From: an uncultured Eubacteriales bacterium | GTDB lineage: Bacteria; Bacillota; Clostridia; Oscillospirales; CAG-272 | Direction: 5' to 3' | Length of the DNA stretch: 64,000 bases | NCBI GenBank assembly: GCA_934432725.1 | Contig: CAKRZE010000010.1 | Location: forward strand, 31,781-95,780 | Shown here: positions 52,801-60,966 of the stretch, piece after piece | How positions within the stretch are numbered: the first letter of the stretch is position 1 | How the letters are laid out: each line of letters starts with the position of its first letter | Position numbers and translations under genes: made by a program | Notes under the pieces: generated by a model | What the model saw: the letters and a program-made list of their open reading frames with translations, nothing else | Told to the model about the DNA's origin: nothing | The model's database searches: none

Positions 52801-53625
52801 TTATATCCGAAGCTCCGCCCCCGTGCGCAGGTAAGTCAGGCGAGCGCCCAGGCGGTCTTTCATTGTTTCGTATGCTTTCTCCCCGGTACAGTGGCAGGTG
52901 TAATAAGACGATTTGCCTTCTGCCAGCGCAGCGGCAACGCTGTCAATATAGCTGTCACTTTCATAGCGCTTCTTTGTCGGCTCATAAAGGTGCAGCCCGC
53001 CGATCACCGCCTTTGGGTCGCTCCCGATGAGCGCTTTTTCCCGATGTACAATATTCACGATGCCGGCATGAGCGCACCCGCAGATCAGAATGTGACTGTC
53101 TCCGGATGTAATGATGAGATTCTGCTCATGGCAAAAGTCATCCGGAACCATTTTTCCGTTTCTTTTCACAAACAGATTGCCGTCCGATTGCGGCAACGGG
53201 AAGCTCCCGGAAGCCTCAGAAAACAGCATAATTTCGTTGTCGATCACATGAACCTCATCGGTAAACACAAATCGGTTTTCGGGCAAAAGCGCTCTGTCTA
53301 TTCCCGCATAGAAGGGGATGCCGAGGACTTTAACATAGTGCGCTTCCAATGCCTGCGGACGAATATAAATCTTCGCCTTTCGGTTCTTTTCCAAAAAGCA
53401 TTTCAGTCCGCCGCAGTGATCGACATGCCCGTGTGAGATTACCGCAATATCAACATCGGCAAGATCCACGCCGAGCGCTTCGGCATTTTTCAGAAACAGG
53501 TCGTTCGGACCCATGTCAAACAAAATTTTATGCGTTTCCGTTTCCGCATACAGAGAAAGCCCGTGCCTGCATTTCAGTTTTGACGACTCCGTCCCGTTTT
53601 CCAACAGTACGATGATTTTTACCAT
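52801..53625 (-). CDS. Metallo-beta-lactamase fold hydrolase
   Basis: This 274-residue protein has the motif HGHVDHCGG (near 65-73), a further metal ligand region ILICGCAHAGIVN and a late GGLHLYEP, matching the MBL subgroup often annotated as dihydropterin-type phosphate synthase or related hydrolases. It binds two metals and is cytoplasmic (no signal peptide). The substrate is unknown, and no link to beta-lactam resistance is implied. It lies 12 bases after the DUF3795 gene and before the HEGAH membrane protein, so the three are probably cotranscribed. Confidence 0.85.
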   Translation of the reverse strand: MVKIIVLLENGTESSKLKCRHGLSLYAETETHKILFDMGPNDLFLKNAEALGVDLADVDIAVISHGHVDHCGGLKCFLEKNRKAKIYIRPQALEAHYVKVLGIPFYAGIDRALLPENRFVFTDEVHVIDNEIMLFSEASGSFPLPQSDGNLFVKRNGKMVPDDFCHEQNLIITSGDSHILICGCAHAGIVNIVHREKALIGSDPKAVIGGLHLYEPTKKRYESDSYIDSVAAALAEGKSSYYTCHCTGEKAYETMKDRLGARLTYLRTGAELRI

Positions 53626-53637
53626 AATTGCCGCCTC

Positions 53638-54009
53638 TCACTTTGTTTCGTTCTGTTTCGCCTCGCGGAGCCGATTCAGATTTTCAAGAACGAACGGACT
53701 GTTTGCGGAGATGCGTCCCAGCGTCGGGCATCCATCCGTCTGCGGACAGTCTGCGCAGGTGTCCATTCCCTTTTCCCGAACGCAGTTATGTACGGGGCAG
53801 AGCTTATCGCAGAACGGCGTTTTTGCTCCGTCTATGCGGCAGCCGGTGCAGTTTATCATTTCCGGTGTGATCGGCACGCCGTTGAGCTTTGTCCACAGGG
53901 CGGCAGTTTTCTCGCGCAGGGCGTTGTCGTTTGTAATCGTTGCGATTCTGGCATCGCACGTTTCGCAATCCAGACCGCAGCAGCCGATCAGCTGATTTGT
54001 GCTTTTCAT
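53638..54009 (-). CDS. DUF3795 family Cys-rich protein
   Basis: The protein of about 123 residues has the family start IGCCGLDCETCDA. Further cysteines follow in CTGCRID, CDKLCPVHNC and CADCPQTDGCPTLG, a total of more than a dozen Cys, consistent with metal binding. Function is not known. GGAGGAAGCT directly before 54009 sets the start; an ATG at 54021 is out-ranked. Neighbours are an MBL hydrolase downstream and a GNAT upstream. Confidence 0.8.
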   Translation of the reverse strand: MKSTNQLIGCCGLDCETCDARIATITNDNALREKTAALWTKLNGVPITPEMINCTGCRIDGAKTPFCDKLCPVHNCVREKGMDTCADCPQTDGCPTLGRISANSPFVLENLNRLREAKQNETK

Positions 54010-54040
54010 AGCTTCCTCCATAAATCAGAGTTTTTCTGCC

Positions 54041-54481
54041 TTAAAACTCCCGTATATATATTTTTTCTTCAGAGCCCCAAGGAGCAATTTTTCGGTCGAT
54101 TACACGAAATCCATATTTTTCATATAAATTCTCATGATCGCTTACGATATACACTCTGTGATATCCGATATTTTTTATATAATCCATGGCATACCCAATC
54201 AGCTGCCGGCTTAATCTATTCCCCCTGTATTCCTCGCCGACAAATAGACAGCCGATATAAGGTGTATACTCCGCATCCGGAATACAGTCCGTTTTGGAAA
54301 CTGTACAATATCCGCAGATTTTCTCATGATCTACCGCAGCAATCACTCTTTCCCAATCGCTGAATTCATTATGATCCATAGCGCTTGCCAATGCTTTTCC
54401 CGCGCTCCATGAGCAGCTTTCCGCATAATTTCGTACCTTGCGCCACAATTCATCCGATGACGTAACAGCTCTGAACTTCAT
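54041..54481 (-). CDS. GNAT family N-acetyltransferase (1 of 3)
   Basis: The 146-residue protein has the GNAT core: IAAVDHEKICGYCTV (beta strands), YIGCLFVGEEYRGNRLSRQLI (acetyl-CoA loop with R-G-N-R-L) and YHRVYIVSDHENLYEKYGF at the end. The substrate cannot be inferred. It is separated by 116 bases from the next GNAT upstream. The ribosome site is AGGAGAT before 54481. Confidence 0.8.
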   Translation of the reverse strand: MKFRAVTSSDELWRKVRNYAESCSWSAGKALASAMDHNEFSDWERVIAAVDHEKICGYCTVSKTDCIPDAEYTPYIGCLFVGEEYRGNRLSRQLIGYAMDYIKNIGYHRVYIVSDHENLYEKYGFRVIDRKIAPWGSEEKIYIREF

Positions 54482-54597
54482 ACTTATCTCCTGAATTCCG
54501 ATTTGTGCCGAAAAAATACCGTCCTTCGCACAGCGAACTGCCTGTTCATACTATTTATCTTTCATAGTCACCTTTGGGCATCCGATGAGAATCCGAA

Positions 54598-55014
54598 TCA
54601 AAGCAATTCCTTCGTGTAATAGTGTCTTCTCCCGGTATACGGATATTCTTCAAGGGTAAAAACCTCCCGATACCCATGTTTTTTGTAAAACGCGGGAGCC
54701 TGAAAGGAAAAGGTGTCCACAAAGGCATATTTGCAGCCGCGCCGCTTAGCTTCTCTCTCCGCTAATTCCAGCAGCTCGCTTCCGATCCCTTTGCCCCGGA
54801 GCGGCTCACTGACAAAAAGGAACTTGATGCAAAGCCAGTTGCCGAAGGTCTCTCCCGTCAACCCGGCTGACTTTCTGCCGCTGTCATCTTCACAGAATAT
54901 CCCTATCGGCACATTTGCCGAGGCTTCGCGACGGCTGAGATTATACTCCCTTAACATCTCATGTATCTCATTGATGTCTCTTTCATCCCCGTCATCCGTT
55001 ATTCTGAAATTCAT
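54598..55014 (-). CDS. GNAT family N-acetyltransferase (2 of 3)
   Basis: The protein of about 138 residues shows LCIKFLFVSEPLRGKGIGSELLELAEREAKRRGC, the acetyl-CoA-binding loop RGKGIG, then FQAPAFYKKHGYREV. Between strands it has ICEDDSGRKSAGLTGE. The substrate is unknown. The frame opens at 55035, but AGGGGAAC lies before the ATG at 55014, which I prefer. It is the middle of three consecutive acetyltransferases. Confidence 0.82.
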   Translation of the reverse strand: MNFRITDDGDERDINEIHEMLREYNLSRREASANVPIGIFCEDDSGRKSAGLTGETFGNWLCIKFLFVSEPLRGKGIGSELLELAEREAKRRGCKYAFVDTFSFQAPAFYKKHGYREVFTLEEYPYTGRRHYYTKELL

Positions 55015-55060
55015 ACGCTCGTTCCCCTGCCTCATCCGGCTTTATCATTCATAATTTATT

Positions 55061-55606
55061 TCAACAAATATGTGTTTCGTTCTTTGGTACGACAGGGCAG
55101 AGGGTAAGATTCATCAGATCAAAATCGACCAGCTCTCCCCTGATCTTGAAAAAGCCGGGGAATGTACACAGCTTGCAAAAGCCGAGCTTTTTATAGAGCG
55201 CAATGGCGCGCTTGTTGTCGCTTCGCACCTCAAGATTGACCTGCTCCACTCCGATCTCCCTTGCAAAGGTAAGCACGCCCTGTGCCAGAACGGTTGCCGC
55301 ACCGCAGCCCCACCATGCCTTTTTCAGGCTGATGCCGAATTCCGCGCGGTGGCACATGCGCCCGCGCTTGCGGTTGAGGCTGGCAGTACCGATGATCTCA
55401 CCGTTTACCTTGGCAAGAAGCTGAATATTGTCGTGCGACTCTGCCTGCCGGGCGAGATATCCCCGTTCGGCTTCCTCGTCCAGCGGCACGCCCTCCGGAC
55501 CGAAGCTGAGATTATCGGTCTCTCCGCCGATGATTTTCAGATACGCCAATAACGCGGCGGCATCCTCCGCCTGCGCACGGACAATTTCAAAGTTTGTCTG
55601 CTGCAT
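55061..55606 (-). CDS. GNAT family N-acetyltransferase (3 of 3)
   Basis: The 181-residue protein has the standard fold: ETDNLSF near the N-terminus, VNGEIIGTASLNRKRGRMCHRAEFGISLKKAWWGCGAATVLAQGVLTFA (the acetyl-CoA loop reads WGCGAA, less basic than usual), and LEVRSDNKRAIALYKKLGF. It resembles the RimJ/RimL-type and YkkB-like subgroup. AGGAAAAATG precedes the start. The substrate is unknown. Confidence 0.82.
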   Translation of the reverse strand: MQQTNFEIVRAQAEDAAALLAYLKIIGGETDNLSFGPEGVPLDEEAERGYLARQAESHDNIQLLAKVNGEIIGTASLNRKRGRMCHRAEFGISLKKAWWGCGAATVLAQGVLTFAREIGVEQVNLEVRSDNKRAIALYKKLGFCKLCTFPGFFKIRGELVDFDLMNLTLCPVVPKNETHIC

Positions 55607-55641
55607 ATGTCATTTTTCCTTTCTATGCGTTCTATGCGTTT

Positions 55642-56093
55642 TTATTTGGATCGATTCAGCCCAAGCACAACAAAATCAAGCGAAACGCCCATTCTGACCG
55701 CTGTTTTCTCCGGTGACCGTCTCTGCGCCGCAAAACGGGCAATGAGGGCATCCGGCTTTTCCGCCGCATCAATGATGTGTCCTGTCGGGATTATAAACGG
55801 ACAACCGGCTGTCCCCAAGGATTCTCTGTCAGCTTGCAGACACAGAGAATGCCGAAGGACTCCGGGTCCCCGCAGAAAGCAGCCGTATCATCCGGCTCAA
55901 AGGAAGGCACTCCGGCATTGTTTCGGAATATAATCCCGTCGTATCAATAAACGACCTCCGTATTTCCGAAATCCGCAAAACGATGCCGCCGTCAAGCGTC
56001 ACACCTGTGCCGAAATCAGCCGCAGCATTCCCCCGATACATCACGATAAAACTTGTTTGCTGCCCGTATCTTCCATGGTTCTCTCCGTAAGAT
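55642..56093 (-). pseudogene. Frameshifted gene remnant, unknown family
   Basis: No single frame spans it, but coding-looking segments follow each other in different minus-strand frames. These are FIVMYRGNAAADFGTGVTL, then DIIFRNNAGVPSFEPDD, then PFIIPTGHIIDAAEKPDAL ending FVVLGLNRSK and a stop at 55642-55644. At least two frameshifts are needed to join them. I do not recognise the family. It could also be several short unrelated stretches. It occupies the gap between the third GNAT and the methyltransferase. Confidence 0.4.
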
Positions 56094-57002
56094 TCAATTC
56101 TTCCTGACGGCAAGACAATACCCCACATGCTCAAAGGCTTTCAGATCCGACCCGGCTCTGTCAATGATATCCTTTTGGATATCATCGGGCGTCAGAAGCT
56201 CATAAATCAGGAAACCGTGCTTCTCCAGAAGCTTTTCAAGCGCTCGGTAGGAAAATGCCGACTGCATCGGCTCCCCGCCCGCCTTTGCCATCATAATGGT
56301 GTTCTGCACGCGCCTTTCGGGGGCAGCAAAGAAGTTCTCATCCGGATAATCAAACACAAGCGTGCTGCCGTCCGCACAAAGCGCGGAAAGCTCTGTGAGC
56401 GTTTTTCCGATTGCCTCCTCCGAAAGATAATAGGTCACACCGAGCCATGAGAAAAAAGACTTTACTGTCGGGTCAAAGCCGCCGGCAATCAGGCGCTTTG
56501 TCAGGCTGTCCTTTGTAAAATCCACAGGCACAAAGGTAAGCTTGTCGGGAACTGTCCAGCCGGCGCGGGTGATCCGTTTTATTTTGTCCTCCTGCGTCAG
56601 GGGATGATCGACCTCAAATACCCGATACCTCGATAAAAACTCCGTTTCCCGGAAGGCAGAGGTATCCATGCCTGCGCCGAGCATGACATATTGCTTTGTG
56701 CCGGTCAGGACAGCAGTTTTCAGAGCCTGCTCCGTATATGCCGCACGGCAGAGCGGCGACGGCGCAATATGGACATTTACAAGTCTGCGCAAAAGCTCCT
56801 TCGGCTCCCAAGCTGCGGGGGCGAGCTCCGGTTCAAAGAACTGCGCCCCGCTGAGGATATAGCCCTTGACGGCGGCATATTCTTCTTCCGTCATCAGCTC
56901 TCCCGCAAGACGGTCCGCGAAAACCGGATGCTCTTCATGTTCCGCATGAAACGCCCGTCCGAACGAGCTCATCAGGGCGGTAATACTGGCTTTGTGATTC
57001 AT
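56094..57002 (-). CDS. Class I SAM-dependent methyltransferase (LCMT/TIGR00027 type)
   Basis: The protein of about 302 residues has QYVMLGAGMDTSAFR (SAM-binding motif I of the leucine carboxyl methyltransferase group), FEVDHPLTQEDK (acidic residue of motif II), FVPVDFT, and SWLGVTYYLSEEAI. Members methylate carboxyl groups, often in secondary metabolite or resistance settings; the substrate here is unknown. GGAGG seven bases before 57002 sets the start. It follows the DUF5131 gene by only a few bases, implying cotranscription. Confidence 0.85.
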   Translation of the reverse strand: MNHKASITALMSSFGRAFHAEHEEHPVFADRLAGELMTEEEYAAVKGYILSGAQFFEPELAPAAWEPKELLRRLVNVHIAPSPLCRAAYTEQALKTAVLTGTKQYVMLGAGMDTSAFRETEFLSRYRVFEVDHPLTQEDKIKRITRAGWTVPDKLTFVPVDFTKDSLTKRLIAGGFDPTVKSFFSWLGVTYYLSEEAIGKTLTELSALCADGSTLVFDYPDENFFAAPERRVQNTIMMAKAGGEPMQSAFSYRALEKLLEKHGFLIYELLTPDDIQKDIIDRAGSDLKAFEHVGYCLAVRKN

Positions 57003-57019
57003 TCCGCCGTCCTCCATAT

Positions 57020-57742
57020 TTAAAATTCATTCGTGCATTTGCAGTTGATACCGGAAAGCCTCGCCTGCTTGCACAGGTCTTTGGTCCGGAGCTTATACTG
57101 CCTCCCGTTTTTGATGAAGTGCGTCCCGCACTGACGGAACTCGAAATTAACCTGCTTCCGGATGCACTGCTCACGGATGTCAAGCACCCAATCATAGTCA
57201 AGCGGTCTTGCATCCCTGTCCGACTCTCCGCCGACAACGACCAGCTCCACGCCGTCTAAGTACGGCTCTAAATTCACGCGCTCAAGAAGCGGCTGTGCGG
57301 TGATACACTTGTGCTTGATGGGCAGCGAACGGAATACAGACAGCTTTTTGTCCGCATTGCGCTGATTTTCAATGGTACAGCATACGGTGACATTCTCATA
57401 TCCGTCCGCCCAATCCTCCGGGATGCACTGCGCGAACCGTTCAATCCGCTTGGTCAGAAAGAGAAAGGTGCAGTCTGACCGCTCTTTGATCATTTTCCAG
57501 CATTCAGCGCGCCACGCATCGGCTTCCTCGATGAGAAAGTCGGTGGAAAAGCCGAGATATACAAGCCCCGGCTTCATTTTATAACCGCCTTTTTTGAGCT
57601 GCGCTGCCGGCTTATCAAAATCCTTTGTCTTGACAATCATGCCCGTATCGACACCTCTTTGGGCATCGCCTTTATGGATATAGCAATGCAGGCAGCCCTC
57701 GCTGCACCTTTTACATCCGCGCCACGGATTCCACATCGGCAT
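57020..57742 (-). CDS. DUF5131 (phage Gp37/Gp68-like) protein
   Basis: The 240-residue protein starts MPMWNPWRGCKRCSEGCLHCY, with clustered cysteines in the order expected of this family, and continues with LVYLGFSTDFLIEEADAWR, FLFLTKRIERF, VVVGGESDRDARPLDYDWV and the C-terminal FEFRQCGTHF. The family is often found in phages and mobile elements. Its chemistry is not settled; the Cys cluster suggests a radical-SAM-related or metal-binding fold. AGGAGG is eight bases upstream. Confidence 0.8.
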   Translation of the reverse strand: MPMWNPWRGCKRCSEGCLHCYIHKGDAQRGVDTGMIVKTKDFDKPAAQLKKGGYKMKPGLVYLGFSTDFLIEEADAWRAECWKMIKERSDCTFLFLTKRIERFAQCIPEDWADGYENVTVCCTIENQRNADKKLSVFRSLPIKHKCITAQPLLERVNLEPYLDGVELVVVGGESDRDARPLDYDWVLDIREQCIRKQVNFEFRQCGTHFIKNGRQYKLRTKDLCKQARLSGINCKCTNEF

Positions 57743-57760
57743 TGTTTTTGCCTCCTATCG

Positions 57761-57905
57761 TTAAATTCCTCGCAGATCGTTGATCACTTCTGTGATTGAC
57801 ATATTGCGGATGCGCTTTGCCGGAGCATGGATCACTGCGGCTGCCACAGGTAAAACAAGCAAAAGAATGATTCCAAAAGACTGTTCATCCGCATATCGTC
57901 TATCC
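57761..57905 (-). pseudogene. C-terminal remnant of an FtsX-type ABC permease
   Basis: One minus-strand frame reads EQSFGIILLLVLPVAAAVI, then HAPAKRIRNMSITEVINDLRGI and a stop at 57761-57763. A last helix followed by a short Pro-Arg-rich segment and a MS-ITEVI tail is characteristic of FtsX/MacB-like permeases. Only about 50 residues remain, and their upstream end overlaps the 3' end of the DUF3781 gene. There is no start site. It looks like the leftover end of a replaced antimicrobial-peptide or lipoprotein exporter gene. Confidence 0.5.
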
Positions 57906-58184
57906 TTTGTGTGTTCCCATTGGTTTTTCAAAAGCGTTCATATGTGCATGTGCGGTAATAATCGTATAGCTATATGCATTGACCGTGATCCTCGTCTCTC
58001 CAATCTCGCAGTACCAATTCTTTCCCTGCCGCGCGATACGGCATTGAGGATTCAAAATCAAATTCTTACAGCATCTGACCGCGTCATCCGTATCTAATTT
58101 TAGATTTCTTTTTATCCGGTCAACTCCCATCGGGGTAGTATGAAGCCTGTCAATATGTTCTATCAGCAATTCATTCTGCCTCAT
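57900..58184 (-). CDS. DUF3781 family protein
   Basis: The protein of about 94 residues has LLIEHIDRLHTTPMGVDRIKRNL, then GKNWYCEIG and ITVNAYSYTIITAHAHM, the signature stretches of DUF3781. Function is unknown, and the family is often found near GNATs and other small stress-type genes. The start at 58184 overlaps the end of the CPBP gene by about 14 bases. An extended frame to 58217 is less likely. Its 3' end overlaps an FtsX permease remnant. Confidence 0.78.
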   Translation of the reverse strand: MRQNELLIEHIDRLHTTPMGVDRIKRNLKLDTDDAVRCCKNLILNPQCRIARQGKNWYCEIGETRITVNAYSYTIITAHAHMNAFEKPMGTHKG

Positions 58185-58956
58185 CGCATGGACCTGCGGT
58201 GAATGAAAATCCCTCATTTGTGTGTTCCTGCTGCTTTTTCGGGAGTGTTCTTGTCAGGATCAGCGTATATGCCGCCGTAATGACGATCAGAACAGCGAGG
58301 TGGAGCAGGCGCATTTCCGCGGTAAGGTTCGTGTCATTCGCAAAGGTGCCGAGCGTATTGATGGCGGAATGGACAACAATGCAGGGGAGCAGATTTCCGC
58401 CGCGATAAAAGATCGTGACAAGCAGGAAACCGACCGCGACCGCAAAGACGATCTGGCACAGGTTACTCACAAGATCCATGCCGCTGCCGTTGAACAGGTT
58501 GATCATATGCCCGATGCCGAAGGTCACGCTTGAGATAACAACGGCGGATTTTATATTGTTTTTTGCAATGGCGGTGAACAGGAGCCCCCGGAAAATCACT
58601 TCCTCCAAAAATCCGACGCAGAGCATACATGCGATACGGCAGACCGTTTCCGCCGGGGAATAATTGAGCGCAGCGCCGTTCCAAAGGTTTCCCGATGCCA
58701 GAATCATAAGCGGCAGATAAAAAAGAAAACGCCATGCCGGAACGGGAGATTTGCAAAGTCCGTACCGCTTCATCAAATTATTCTTTCGGATAAAGGCAAA
58801 AAGTACAACCGTCTGCAAAATGCAAAAGGCGGCACTTGCCGAATATCCGATTCCGATCATTTGATTCAGCGGATTTGCCAACGATTGCAAAACACAGTAA
58901 ACCACGATCCATACGATTGCAAAGGTCAATTCGTTTTTCTCATATAACTTTTTCAT
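58171..58956 (-). CDS. CPBP family intramembrane glutamic endopeptidase
   Basis: The 261-residue protein has about eight membrane helices. FLEEVIFRGLLF carries the EExxxR motif, and TFGIGHMINLFNG the second motif His; a later FLLVTIFYRGGNLLPCIVVHSAINTLG holds the third (HxxxN/B) motif. These proteases act inside the membrane on prenylated proteins, bacteriocins or peptides, and some give self-immunity to bacteriocins. Its start overlaps the stop of a frameshifted TetR regulator (ATGA), so the two formed one operon. CAGGAGG lies upstream. It stays intact although its regulator is broken. Confidence 0.87.
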   Translation of the reverse strand: MKKLYEKNELTFAIVWIVVYCVLQSLANPLNQMIGIGYSASAAFCILQTVVLFAFIRKNNLMKRYGLCKSPVPAWRFLFYLPLMILASGNLWNGAALNYSPAETVCRIACMLCVGFLEEVIFRGLLFTAIAKNNIKSAVVISSVTFGIGHMINLFNGSGMDLVSNLCQIVFAVAVGFLLVTIFYRGGNLLPCIVVHSAINTLGTFANDTNLTAEMRLLHLAVLIVITAAYTLILTRTLPKKQQEHTNEGFSFTAGPCDEAE

Positions 58957-59519
58957 TTCATTTCCTCCTGTACTGCCAATATTGCGCCTCTGTACGCCCG
59001 TTCCAACCGGGAATTTATAATCTCTTCACCGTATTTCGGCAAGTTGTTGGCAATGATGCCGCATACCCGCGAGCAAACAGAAAAGCCCTCAGAAACCCCT
59101 TTTTCTGTTCCATATGAATCCCCATGGCTTCCTGCATAGCCGAAAGGACAGGGATAGACTCCTCGGCGTCTGCCCGCTCAGGCAGAGCGGCACCGCCCCA
59201 AAAATCCGACTGAAAAAGAAACCGGAACAAATTTCGGCTCTTCCATTGCAAAGCGGATATCGTTCAGCCCGCCCCAACCGGATCGCCTGCATGGGCGCAT
59301 ATCCGGTTCATCAGATATTCCGAAGGAGTCCGGTCCGCCTTTGATAGACTGCCCCTCCTTAGCTCCTCTATCGCTGCAAAATGGCACATTGCGGACTGCA
59401 CGGGGCAATTCAGCTGCTCCGACAGGTCCTTGCGCGCATGTTTTCCGCCCCCGCTTCACGGGGGTGTCAACGGCTGCCTGCATGATCATTTCCCTCGCGG
59501 CTTTTACTTTCGCCGTCAT
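58953..59519 (-). pseudogene. TetR/AcrR family regulator, frameshifted
   Basis: The gene can be followed across three frames. It starts at 59519 (MTAKVKAAREMIMQAAVD). It then needs a shift for the helix-turn-helix (ARKDLSEQLNCPVQSAMCHFAA, EELRRGSLSKADRTPSEYL), a shift for LNDIRFAMEEPK, another for LFRFLFQSDFWGGAALPE to ARGYAAS, and another for NNLPKYGEEIINSRLERAYRGAI ending ...EEMK and TGA at 58953. About four single-base indels are implied. The intact text matches TetR regulators with an IRFA-EEP-LFRFLFQSD C-terminus. It is coupled to the CPBP protease by ATGA overlap. A sequencing error cluster is the alternative to decay. Confidence 0.7.
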
Positions 59520-59531
59520 ATTGGCGCCTCA

Positions 59532-59589
59532 ATATATAATTGCAATTATACATAACTTGAATTATATATCAACAAACAAGATTTGTCAA
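59532..59589 (-). promoter_or_regulatory. Promoter and palindromic operator of the tetR-CPBP unit
   Basis: On the minus strand, TTGACA (59584-59589) and TATAAT (59561-59566) are 17 bases apart. ATATATAATT (59532-59541) and AATTATATAT (59560-59569) form a 10-bp inverted repeat with 18-base spacer that overlaps the -10 box and the first transcribed bases, a typical TetR operator layout. Confidence 0.75.
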
Positions 59590-60097
59590 TCCGTAAGGAA
59601 CAAAATTCACAAACAGCGTATCCTCCGGCAGCAGAAACGGCGGGAGACGGGATGCCTTCAGATTAGGGTCATATGCGTATTTTTCTACGCTTTTCAACGC
59701 CGTATTGCTGATGCAATAGTCCTTTTGGTCAAAGGATGCAGCCCCATGCGTTTCGTCAGATCGGCATTGACCGGATACAGAGATTTCCGGAATTTTGCCG
59801 CATCGCCTTTCGCCGATGACCGCATGCACCTCCCTGCCGCCCCATTAAAAACATGCCTCCCGCTAACCTGCAAAACATTTCGCCTTCGGGTGCCGACCGC
59901 ATCGGCAATCTATAGGAAACCGAAGAGCCGGAACGCGCATTGAAAACAAAACCGAGGCGCCATCCGGTATTTCCCGTTTGATGTAACCTTTTTCTCCCGC
60001 ATGAGCTCAACTGTTTCATCAAATATCACATACCTGTACATTATAGCTACCTATCGTTCGGTTGTCAATGGAGCAACCCAAAAAAGATATATAAAAA
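59590..60097 (-). other. Possible decayed coding stretch, otherwise empty
   Basis: A minus-strand frame around 59590-59829 gives a protein-like text (DYCISNTALKSVEKYAYDP, LPEDTLFVNFVPYGL) ending in the tetR promoter area, but with no start site and no known domain. It may be the end of another broken gene. Nothing else is recognised up to the PAP2 terminator. Confidence 0.25.
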
Positions 60098-60130
60098 CTG
60101 CACCCACCCGGCTCCCGAGGATGGGTGCAG
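60098..60130 (-). terminator. Terminator of the PAP2 gene
   Basis: CTGCACCCA and TGGGTGCAG (60098-60106 with 60122-60130) pair around a 15-base loop; the minus strand continues TTTTTATATA. It lies about 45 bases after the stop. Confidence 0.8.
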
Positions 60131-60176
60131 CCGCCAATCTGCGTCGGAACGACTGCCCTTTGATTTTTTCAGTTTT

Positions 60177-60860
60177 TTACGCTCCGAATTCTTCGCGGAA
60201 AGCCGGATCTGTCATACGGCACACGCCTGCGTACAACATCACCAGTCCCGCGCTCAAAAGCACCCCGCCGATAATATCGGTCAGCCAATGCACACCGGAG
60301 ATAAATCTTCCGATCACCATACCTGCGGCAAAGAGTATAAGAATACAGAAAACCGTATTTTGGAGGACCTTGTTCCGCAGCCGCATGCTCAGCTGCATCA
60401 TGGCGGTGGGAATGACACACAACACAAGCATTGTTGTGGAAGAAGGATAGGAGGCTTCCAAAAAGCCGTCGATCAGCACCGGACGATAATTGACAACAAC
60501 CTTTTCAAACAGGAAATACACCGCAAACACAAGGATATAAAACCCGCCCAGTATAAGAATGCTTCGGTCAACCTTCAACAGACTTTTCCTTTTTATCAGC
60601 TGCACAAGCCCCAGAACGGCGAAACCGATCATACATGCGATAGGGACAAGCCCCAGCCAATCGGTCACCGTATAAAGCATCATATGCACGCCGACCGCAC
60701 CGTGAACAAATCCGTTCAGCGCCGCAAAGCCGACGGATGACCCGTTTGGCCCGATCGGCTGCACATCAACAAGATGCACCAAAACGGTCCACAGAAAAAA
60801 CGCCGCAATCAATGCTGCGCCAAGCCATATCATCCGGTCAATTCCTTTTTTCATGTTCAT
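60177..60860 (-). CDS. PAP2-family membrane phosphatase (variant active site)
   Basis: The protein of about 227 residues has six predicted membrane helices and the layout of PAP2 lipid phosphatases: KVVVNYRP (motif 1), SYPSSTT (motif 2) and GRFISGVHWLTDIIGG (motif 3 with His and Asp). Motif 2 is normally PSGH; here the His is absent (PSST), and the Lys to RP spacing is five, not six. Activity on undecaprenyl pyrophosphate or lipid phosphates is possible but doubtful without that His. The start at 60860 has AAGGAG nine bases upstream. The frame reaches 60947 across the promoter. A terminator lies at 60098-60130. Confidence 0.78.
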   Translation of the reverse strand: MNMKKGIDRMIWLGAALIAAFFLWTVLVHLVDVQPIGPNGSSVGFAALNGFVHGAVGVHMMLYTVTDWLGLVPIACMIGFAVLGLVQLIKRKSLLKVDRSILILGGFYILVFAVYFLFEKVVVNYRPVLIDGFLEASYPSSTTMLVLCVIPTAMMQLSMRLRNKVLQNTVFCILILFAAGMVIGRFISGVHWLTDIIGGVLLSAGLVMLYAGVCRMTDPAFREEFGA

Positions 60861-60903
60861 ATTCTGTTGCTCCTTTATCTGTTTACTTGCTTTCGCATAA
60901 AAC

Positions 60904-60932
60904 AGAATATCATATCGGCGCGCAAAGAACAA
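60904..60932 (-). promoter_or_regulatory. Probable promoter of the PAP2 gene
   Basis: On the minus strand, TTGTTC (60927-60932) and TATTCT (60904-60909) are 17 bases apart, about 45 bases before the start. Confidence 0.45.
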
Positions 60933-60966
60933 GAATCGGCGCGTCACCTGGGCGACACGAATCGTA

